Below, piece after piece: positions 56,569 to 64,000 of a stretch of 64,000 nt of DNA. Position numbers and translations under genes: made by a program. Under the pieces are notes generated by a model. That model was not told the DNA's origin, made no database searches, and saw nothing but the letters and a program-made list of their open reading frames with translations. The DNA comes from Emydura subglobosa. Taxonomy: Eukaryota > Chordata > Testudines > Chelidae. Position 1 is the first letter of the stretch. Every line of letters begins with the position of its first letter. The stretch lies in contig ML679966.1 of assembly GCA_007922225.1 (NCBI GenBank), positions 55,299,889 through 55,363,888 of the forward strand, given 5' to 3'.

Positions 56569-57163
56569 TGTAAGAAGACAAATAGGCCAGAAGCCTATTG
56601 CACTCTGATGATCTATAGGATGGCAGAGAGGAATAGTTCTCCTTTCCTTCCCAGATGTTTTGCTTTTGTAGTCAGTAAACGAGGCTCCTTATAGTGGTCA
56701 TAATACTATACTTCTATCAAATGCAAATCATGAAGCCAGTATTACGTGATTGTTATTTTTTAACATTTTCATATGATCCTGATGGGCTTCTGAAGTAGGA
56801 GCAGTGAAGAGACCTGAAGTTCACACTCAATTTTCCCCTACCTCCCTGGTGTTCCATTGTGCCATTAGGGGGATTTGAAGAACTACAGTTATTAGAATCT
56901 CAGAGGAAGTCAAAGGAATATTAAGGAAGTCAAAGGAATATTAAGGGCAGCCTAACAGCTACCACTGACATCAATGGGAGTTTTACCATTGATCTCAGTA
57001 AGAGTTTGATCAAGGTTGAGCGCTTTTGAAAAATACACTGCCATCATTAGTAGAACCACAAGGCACTTTCTTCTTTATCATCCCTAGTCCCATGAGCTTT
57101 CAAATGCTGAAGGGGAACTTGCTTCTTGGCTCCCCACCCAACACACTGTGGATTTCAAATGAT
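56569..57163. other. Unassigned DNA with a tandem duplication
   Basis: A 20-base unit 'ggaagtcaaaggaatattaa' occurs twice in tandem at 56905-56944. At 56955-57012 lies 'ctgacatcaatgggag', a short palindrome-type stretch. No gene seen. Confidence 0.6.
56905..56944. repeat. Perfect 20-base tandem duplication
   Basis: Two identical copies of 'ggaagtcaaaggaatattaa' follow each other directly (56905-56924, 56925-56944). Confidence 0.95.
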
Positions 57164-57345
57164 AATATAAGGCCTTGAACCTGTAAACACTTACACACAC
57201 ATGTAATCTTCTGCACAGTGAAGTCTTATAGGACTACTCACACAATTAAAGTTATTCATATGATTGCAGGATCAAAACTAGAGCTGGTTGGAATGTTTTT
57301 CTGTCAGAGAATGCCAATTCATTGAAATTGAAATGTTCCACAGAG
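57164..57345. repeat. Duplicated segment, presumed source copy
   Basis: This 182-base stretch, from 'aatataaggccttgaacctg' to 'aaatgttccacagag', is repeated at 58095-58278 with about a dozen differences. Here it runs on smoothly into the GAAAATTT-type repeat ('acagttcgatttccatggaa'), whereas the second copy stops abruptly. That suggests this is the source. Confidence 0.9.
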
Positions 57346-57850
57346 ACAGTTCGATTTCCATGGAAATCCAATGAAAAGCAGGCGGAGTTCAAAACATGCC
57401 TGTCAGGCTGTCTGTTTTCCTGCCGGCTTATTCGCCTGGCTCCTCGGCACCTTGCCTGGAGTTCTGATAGAGACCCAAAGACTGGAACCCCTGGGAATGC
57501 CAAGTCCCAGGCTTGTGGCCCTTCAGCAGTCTGGGCTCCCAGGGCTCTGGGATAGCCAGAAAGACAGCCTTCCGCTAAGCTAGGGCCCCTGGGCTTCCAG
57601 GATCTGTGACTCCAGCGCAGCCAGCCAGAGGGACTGCCCCCAAGTCATGTCCCCTGCGTTTCCCTTTTGCCTGCAGAAATTAAATTTGTTAGTTTTTAAA
57701 GTGCTACAGGACTCTCGTTGTTTTTGCTGTATACAGACTAACACCGCTACCCCTCTGGAACTCAAAATTGTCAGTTTTCTTTCCAAATCAGAATGAAACC
57801 ACATTTTAAAATATCAGAATGCTCCACAAAACAGAATTACCTTTCTCTGC
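57272..57850 (+). repeat. GAAAATTT-type repeat with a GC-rich insert
   Basis: 'agagctggttggaatg' starts the element and 'gaatgctccacaaaac' with 'ctgcacagct' ends it. Between about 57368 and 57765 lies an unrelated GC-rich insert ending in a retroposon-like tail (57676-57760). Frames in the insert (70-83 codons on both strands) have no domain. Confidence 0.5.
57676..57760 (+). mobile_element. Retroposon-like tail segment
   Basis: 'aaatttgttagtttttaaag', 'tgctacaggactctcg' and 'tatacagactaacaccgcta' match a very common turtle repeat motif that I know from memory ('...ttgttagtctctaaggtgcc... acagactaacacggct...'). I do not know its family name. Confidence 0.5.
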
Positions 57851-58077
57851 ACAGCTGTTATCAAAATAAAAGTATTTGCAGGCACAGGGCCTTATCTCTG
57901 ACCTAGAAATGAGAAAACCAATTAGTTTCATTTTTGTACACAAATGAGATGTTATTTTCATAGTTTATACATCTGTTAGAAAAAAAAACATTCAAATAAA
58001 ATTGAAGTGACTATGTAAGATAACAATTCAAACACTAATGCTGTGCATTCAAACAAAATATGTTTTATGTCTTTGCA

Positions 58078-58291
58078 CTTACAAAATAACATACAATATA
58101 AGGCCTTGAACCTGCAAACACTTACACGCATACACACAATCTTCTGCACAGTGAAGTCTTATAGGACTACTTACAGAATTAAAGCTATTCATGTGATTGC
58201 AGGATCAAAACTAGAGCTGGTTGGAATGTTTTTCTGTCAGAGAATGCCGATTCATTGAAATTGAAATGTTCCACAGAGCTTACAAAATAAC
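58078..58291. mobile_element. Copied segment flanked by 13-bp direct repeats
   Basis: The segment 58091-58278 repeats 57164-57345. It is flanked by CTTACAAAATAAC at 58078-58090 and an identical CTTACAAAATAAC at 58279-58291. The flanks look like a target-site duplication made by a staggered nick, as in LINE-type insertion. There is no poly-A or CR1-type tail at the insert's end, and the insert has no promoter or coding signal. Confidence 0.85.
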
Positions 58292-58488
58292 GTAATTAAC
58301 TTTAAAACATCTCCAGATGAAGAGTAATATGTAAGTGATAAGTATTTACTTATTACGACAATAACATTAAAAAACTGAATTTATTGCACTAAAATCACTT
58401 TGTACACAGTTTAAAAATGCCCAGGCTCAGTGCTACTCCCATTGAAGTTTGCAATCTGTTATATCTAAAAATGAAGCCACACACCCAG
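58292..58488. other. Unassigned AT-rich DNA
   Basis: Short stretch between the copied segment and a LINE relic. Confidence 0.4.
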
Positions 58489-58489
58489 A

Positions 58490-58905
58490 AGAAGTTCCAT
58501 CTTATCTGCTTAGGAACACAGGTCACTGTGAACATATCATCCTAGTGCTCTGCTCTTTGCACTGCCTCCCCATTGAATAGAGAGTCAAGTTCAAAATCTC
58601 TGTCACAATATTGAAAACCTTGCCTGGGATTGTTCTAGCTCTGTGAGACATCATATCTCCATCCCAGAGCACAATCTGTGTGGGTACATTCCACTGAAAG
58701 AATGAAACTGATAACTAGTGGGAGGCTCATGACTGCAGGAGGGAGAATTTTTACACTAGCAGTATGTAAACTTTGGAATTCCCTCCCTCATGAGAGAATA
58801 ATGATCACAGACCACATCATTTTCCTAACTAAATGCAAAACTTTTTGGGTGAGAGCCTTACCCCTCCTCCTGTTCCTGCTAACTGAGAGAGCTGGAGCAT
58901 CATAA
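58490..58905 (+). pseudogene. L2/L3-like LINE ORF2 C-terminal relic
   Basis: 'atcatcctagtgctctgctc' and 'cactgcctccccattgaata' encode the 'HITPxLxxLHWLPI' block, and ILKTLPGIVLAL corresponds to 'FKALHGLAPxYL'. From 58678 a frame gives GGRIFTLAVCKLWNSLPHE, the conserved 'AFSVAAPxLWNSLP' block, then FLTKCKTFW for the 'SFKxxLKTxLF' end. Stops at 58573 and 58648 break the frame. It is the C-terminal 140 or so residues of ORF2 only. Confidence 0.85.
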
Positions 58906-60586
58906 AGGGACTGTATAAATCCATGGGGGATACTCACAGTGGACGGGTTCTCTTACACGCCCTAGCATAAGGGGTATGTTGGGGCAGGGATGGCAGTGGA
59001 CAGGTTATGTTGAGAGATAGTCGGAGCAGCACAGTGGTCCATAGAGCTCAAGGAGGCTGAAGTAATTTAGAGAGGTCTTCAGCGTTATCTCTATATTATG
59101 CCTGGGACTGCAAAGAAGCTCAGGAACAGGAGGACACAAAGGTGGCCTCTAATAGGCACAGCACAGAATCTTACTCAATTATTTTTTGCTTAGCTTTCAC
59201 TTAATAAATCCTTCACTCACAAACCAAGGTGAACAATATACCCACTGATTCTCACATAGAAAAAAATATTTCTAGCACCGCCCCCTCCCCACACATCCCC
59301 ATATAAACTAAACATGCAATGATCCCAGCATGTTAGGGGAAAGAAAGAACAATATTGTTATTTCTATATTTAAAAATGTTGGAGACCTGCAGATATTACA
59401 GTAATGGGGACTAGTTAAGATAGTTGTAGATAGAGTAGGCCCTGAGAAAAAGCTAACAGAAAAAGATTTTGGGCTGTGTGCTGGTTAGAACAGTGTTTGG
59501 AGCACTGAACAAAGAAACAGTTTCAATCTGTTTGATTCCTGTTGTGTTCAGGGACCTGGGACTTTGTGCATTGTTTGTAAATAAACTGGATTGCATCAAA
59601 GATAGGCTCATCAATTACTCCTCCTTACCAAAACAACTATCAGGACCTCAAATATTAGCTAACTGCTTGGGTTAAAAAAGGAGTAACAATATGATCATAG
59701 TGGGCATCTGACACACACAAGAAAAACACTACTAGAGAATTAGCAACTTGCAACAACTGCTACAGCAAAAGAAGAAGGAGTTCACTCTCATCAGTCTCTA
59801 TAGTCTCCCACAAATGACCAGAAAACATACTGCTGTAGCTTCATGAGTCAGACACTGACTGCATTGGGTAAGGGAAGGAGAAAATTTCTGCAGACTTGAT
59901 AAGTATGTGCACTCATATGTCAATGTAGTTTCTGTGATTGTCTCAGTGCCACCCTCTTTTATTTTTCTCTTACTCAACAGGTTACTAGTCTTAGCGCACC
60001 CACCCTGATCATGTATAATGATTATCCCTGATGCTGAACCAAGCAACTTGGTGAATACTGATTTAGAAGTAATTATTTGCCCAAAAACTAGCTTGAAAGC
60101 TAGCTAACACATTACACAGAGGAACAATTAGTAAATTAGATGGATTTTTATAAGTAAATTGGGTTGGACCAGTTCTCAATAATCCATTTCATCTAACAGG
60201 CATGATCTTTAATGGTCCTGTTGTTCTAGGTAAGAACTGCTATATTAATTCTGCAGTGCTGATTTAATTCTCCACAGATTCAGAGCTTTATTTGTGCTGA
60301 AATAGTGATGGTTTCTTTCTTTCGTCTGTAGCCTTATCTTCCTCTACTATTATTTAGGATAAGTATGTGGGATTGGGAATAAGGCAGTAATGTGTGGTGG
60401 ACTGAATACTAAACTAGTTGCCAGGAAATCCTGATTTTTATACTACTACTCAAGTGTGAATAGCCTTAGGCAATGCTCTTCCTTTCTATGTCTAAATGCC
60501 TAATACTAGAATACTTGCTAAACTGAGTAGTCTCATTGACTTGTTGGGTAAGTAGTATCACATGATTGAAGGTTTGTAGGTTCTAC
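58906..60586. other. Unassigned DNA, possible LTR fragment at 59395-59690
   Basis: 'tttgtgcattgtttgtaaat' followed by 'aaactggattgc' at about 59560 looks like a polyadenylation region of an LTR in sense orientation. No ends are readable, so I do not call an element. No gene seen. Confidence 0.35.
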
Positions 60587-60587
60587 A

Positions 60588-60700
60588 CATTATTATTATT
60601 TGTATTACAGAAGCACCCAGTGGCCACTAGGATTAGTTTCTCACCCTATGCACTGCACAAGAACATAATAACAGACAGTTTCTTCTCTGGAGAACTAAAA
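60588..60700 (-). mobile_element. SINE tail, MIR/CORE-like family, antisense
   Basis: 'attattatttgtattacaga', 'agcacccagtggccac' and 'atgcactgcacaagaac' are the reversed tail. 'aacagacagtttcttctctgg' continues it. Confidence 0.65.
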
Positions 60701-61915
60701 AACTTGTGCTTTGAAATTGAAGTCAGTAGGATTTCATACTGGTGTAGGAGCCTATCCTCATGGATCTGATTGCAGTAGGGTTGCCTTAATGTCCCATCCC
60801 ATTACTGTAAAATGTGGAATAAAAATACTTCCGTGGCGGTGGTAGGAATAATTAATCAATTTAAGCACAATGCCTTGAAAATGTAATGGACTATGTAAGT
60901 GCTAAGTAATATGGTTAAAATAGAGGTTTTTCTAGCCAGTTGAAAAGCCCATGACCTAGCTCTCTCTGTTTGGACTGGAGGTACTTAAACATATTTCTTA
61001 GGTCAGAAAAATGGTGGAGTGTTTTTTTTTTTTTTTAAAGAAGGTGAGAGAAAGTTTTGACTCTGAAAATATAATTGATTCTAAAAACTCATTTAAAATA
61101 CCCATGTAGACAGAGTCCTGCAGGGGAGAACTCAGAGGGAAAGCATGTCCTTCCTTAAGTTATGCCTTAGGTTACTCCATATGGGCATTTTAGCAATGGG
61201 TTCAACCTGTTCTCTGGTATACACTGTGCCTCACTTTCTATCTTGGGCAATCAGCAATGGCTTTCAGGCATGTGGGTGTAACACGCCAACATTTAAGATA
61301 TTTGATATCAAAATTTCATATCAAAAGTCAGATTTCAATATTAAACGTTATGGTTTTGTGTTGATAGTGGAAACTGGTAGCCAGAAATAATTTGACTACA
61401 TCACAGAGCCGTTTAGTCACAAAGAGATGAGTAATATTTTCTCTTTTTCAATATTAACTGATAAATGACATTCTATTAATTATAAGCCTATGTATAACAC
61501 TTTAGCTTATGGTTCTAGTGAGTGTCTGAAATTCTGTACTTCTTTATGTAGAAACCTTTTATACTTTTTCAGTATGCATTAAAATTCTGTAATTGTCACT
61601 TTAAATATTAATATTTAAAAGTAGATACAACATAGACAGAAGAAGGCTATTATTTAGTCATGGGAATTAATTTTAAAATCACCATATTGTCCTTTTGTTC
61701 ACAGTTTTTGATGCTGAACAGATCACTTGGCTGCCGAGTCCCTGAGACAACCCAGCTAGAAACTGTTGTGCCATCTTGAAAAGTGAGAGGCAGAATATGA
61801 ACTAAGGTGTATAATTCTGAAGGAATTCTGGAATGTGGTAGAAACACTTCATTTCAGTACATCAAGATCACAGTACACCTGCATCAAAAAGAAATCCACC
61901 CTTTATTCCAGAGAT
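60701..61915. other. Unassigned AT-rich DNA
   Basis: A T run lies at 61022-61036. No gene or named repeat. Confidence 0.45.
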
Positions 61916-61917
61916 TA

Positions 61918-61998
61918 ATGGGCAGATCTTTACCTGGAGTAAATTGTCATAGCTCCATTGTAGTCAATGGAGATATTATAATTAACACCAGCTGAGAG
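61918..61998. repeat. Short imperfect palindrome, 'caatgg' family
   Basis: The left arm 'gggcagatctttacctggag' is inverted in 'caccagctgagagtctgtct', and the centre 'ctccattgtagtcaatggag' is itself a near-perfect palindrome. This is the clearest member of the family in the window. Confidence 0.7.
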
Positions 61999-62265
61999 TC
62001 TGTCTCTTATGAATTTCAGTGCAAAGTTTTACTACAGAGGGAGTTCCAAGGGAACTCAAGGCTCTTTATAAAGAGGGCTGGGAGCAAGTATTAACCTCAT
62101 TTTACAGTTGCATAGTGATGCCAAATTCTGTGGAAGACTATGGCTGTTCTAAATCCATTTTATAGTAAAAAAAAAAACCTACACTTGAATGTACTTTCAA
62201 ATATGAACTACAAATCATCTATTGCTAAAAATAACTGCATTTCTCTTTCCATACTGAGCCACTGC
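61999..62265. other. Unassigned DNA
   Basis: No gene or repeat recognised. 'tcattttacagttgcatag' near 62098 faintly recalls a reversed MIR core but is too short to call. Confidence 0.35.
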
Positions 62266-62375
62266 AAATCATAGAGTTGGAAGGGACCTCAGGAGGTCAT
62301 CTAGTCCAAACCCCTGCTCAAAGCAGGACTAACCTCAGCTAAATAATCCTAGCGAGGGTTTCCTAGCGCTGATTC
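62266..62375 (-). mobile_element. CR1 LINE 3' end, antisense
   Basis: 'aatcatagagttggaagg' begins the reversed 3' end, with 'gacctcaggaggtcatctag' following. It carries the diagnostic CR1 terminal text and ends near 62375. This is a short 5'-truncated insertion, the commonest form of CR1. Confidence 0.9.
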
Positions 62376-64000
62376 TTTGGAGAGTTTCTGTCAGTTTTTT
62401 ATTGCAGTGACTTGTTCATTTTTTATGCATTTTCACTTTAGTTCCACAACATTGGAACATGCAGGCTGCCTGCCTAGGAGGTAAGGTAGCTTCATTTCCT
62501 CCTGCACCTACTCACCCTTGCAAAATAGGATACTTTTTAGAATTGTTTTCTATGATAGAGCTTATATAATAAGACTATATGATATAAGCAGGACCCTATG
62601 CATTGCACACTTCCCAATCCATGTACATTCTGGTGAAATTTGTCCCTAGCTGTAGAATTTGACTTCTGATCTGGGTCCTGTAGAAATTCTTTCCCTGTAC
62701 TGACACTATGCATAGTTGTCAAAACATGCTGACTGGAAAGTTAATAAGATTTGCAAGAAATCACCTATGAATAGGGGAAAAAGACATATAATCACTCTCC
62801 TCCCTGAGGAACAGGAATGAGAGACAAATCTTAACAGGTCTGAGAGCTCTCACATAGAGATGGGGAGGGAAGGAAAGAATAGATGACCCCTTCCAAACCC
62901 TCTCCACAGAACAAGGTACACCCCCAAAAGTGACATCTAGCCACCCGTTTCTTTCCCAGCTGTCAAACAGTCTGCAGTGGCAAAAGCCCTTCACTCCTGC
63001 TGATAACTGCTAAATACTCCGGTTCTCCTTCCTTTCAATGATTTCTGCAATGGCTAATGTGTCACTGTAAGGTAATTGGTTTAAAGAAAATCAACTTTGA
63101 TTTGATATTTTATGGAATGAAGTTGTCTGCTTAGGACTTTTTTCCAAAATATTGGGTTAGTTGTAGAATTTTATAGCTGTCATATGGCAGGAATGAGGGA
63201 GTTTCATTGCAGAATTTCCACCTCTTGTGCCACAAAAAATGTGAGGCTCTGTCTATAAGTAACAATGAGATTGCCCCTGTTTTTCTCATCTGTCAAAAAA
63301 CGCCAACTGGCTTACAGAGGTAGAAGATTTTGAATAGCTAGAACTTTACTTACCTTTTCCCTTTTCTATTTGCTAGCAGTTGCTCTCAAAAAGGCTGTGA
63401 TTTACTACCCTTGAATGATTTCAAGGACTCACTAGACATCATTGTGACATACTTGTGTCTGATGGTGAGGTGCCGTTCCCTTAGGGCAAAGGAGGCTCAT
63501 GGGTTGGCTACTAAAAAATCACTGGCAGAAAAAGGACAAAACCAAATATCTTATCTTCTGTCCCTATTGTATGGGGGGGGAGGAGGAGGAAATGGAGTCA
63601 TGAATTGTAGTTCCCCTTTGGCCTCTGAATGACTCATTGTCTCCCTGTTGTTTTAAGGTAGACAAGTAGGCAGCTGATAATGAAAAGCTGCTTTTAAATT
63701 TATACTGTGTGTGTTGGAACCTAAGACAGATTTTTACACACTGGATTCCATATTTGTTAGGTGTAAATCATAGGTAATGTAGAGATGTCAGAGTCTTTAA
63801 TTTGTCAACACTGGTCAACATCCTCTTGTAGCACCTAGGGAGGGGCACGAATGTGAGCTTCCTTTTAGAATATATGAGAATAATGTCATTGTGCTAAGGC
63901 ATGAGACAGTAAATTCAACTAATCATCAGTTAAGCAATGGTATTGACTATAGAAAGAGTGTGATCAAATTCACAGTATGAGCAAACTGGAAAAAAAAAGG
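62376..64000. other. Unassigned DNA to the window end
   Basis: I see no gene or named repeat. G-rich purine run at 63572-63593. The 73-codon frame at 63411-63632 has no domain. Confidence 0.45.

Noticed and set aside
59395..59690. Sense LTR
   Set aside because: Only a polyadenylation-like region is visible. No TG...CA ends or target duplication could be found.

Overview
This is vertebrate nuclear DNA without a recognisable host gene. It is AT-rich, has long stretches of non-repetitive-looking sequence, and has no open reading frame that reads as a host exon. The open frames with recognisable protein similarity are decayed LINE fragments. The repeat content points to a sauropsid, most likely a turtle, with a crocodilian as the alternative. 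It comprises CR1 LINEs with typical 3' ends, MIR/CORE-like SINEs sharing an AATAAA-ending tail, hAT-type non-autonomous elements and LTRs. The species call rests on remembered repeat families and was not searched.

Layout. 1-12.7 kb: mostly unassigned DNA with SINE tails, a hAT-like element (4188-4784) and a composite element holding tRNA-like units (8505-9425). 12.7-13.9 kb: an antisense CR1 relic with readable endonuclease. 13.9-20.5 kb: mostly unassigned, with a diverged GAAAATTT repeat and a SINE-like head. 20.5-25.1 kb: a nested stack, in which a sense CR1 is split by two LTR-like insertions and then abuts an antisense CR1 split by a third. 25.2-25.4 kb: GA-rich degenerate repeat. 26.65-27.13 kb: GC-rich hAT-type element with clear ends. 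31.3-32.06 kb: CR1 reverse-transcriptase fragment followed by a second tRNA-like composite. 38.7-39.3 kb: antisense LTR. 40.4-44.5 kb: two L2/L3-like LINE relics, one carrying a long foldback MITE inside its endonuclease frame. 50.3-54.05 kb: antisense LTR followed by the longest CR1 copy of the window. 56.4-58.3 kb: a MITE, a GAAAATTT element with a GC-rich insert, and a 0.18-kb duplicated segment flanked by 13-bp direct repeats. 58.5-58.9 kb: another L2-like C-terminus. 62.3 kb: a short antisense CR1 end.

No genes act together here. The window records retrotransposition, DNA-transposon insertion and LTR insertion in an intergenic or intronic region. I saw no bacterial-type operon, CRISPR array, rRNA gene, functional tRNA gene or novel system. 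The most interesting signals are structural: the duplication with target-site-like flanks, the sense-antisense tRNA-like composites, the MITE in a LINE frame and the nested CR1/LTR stack.
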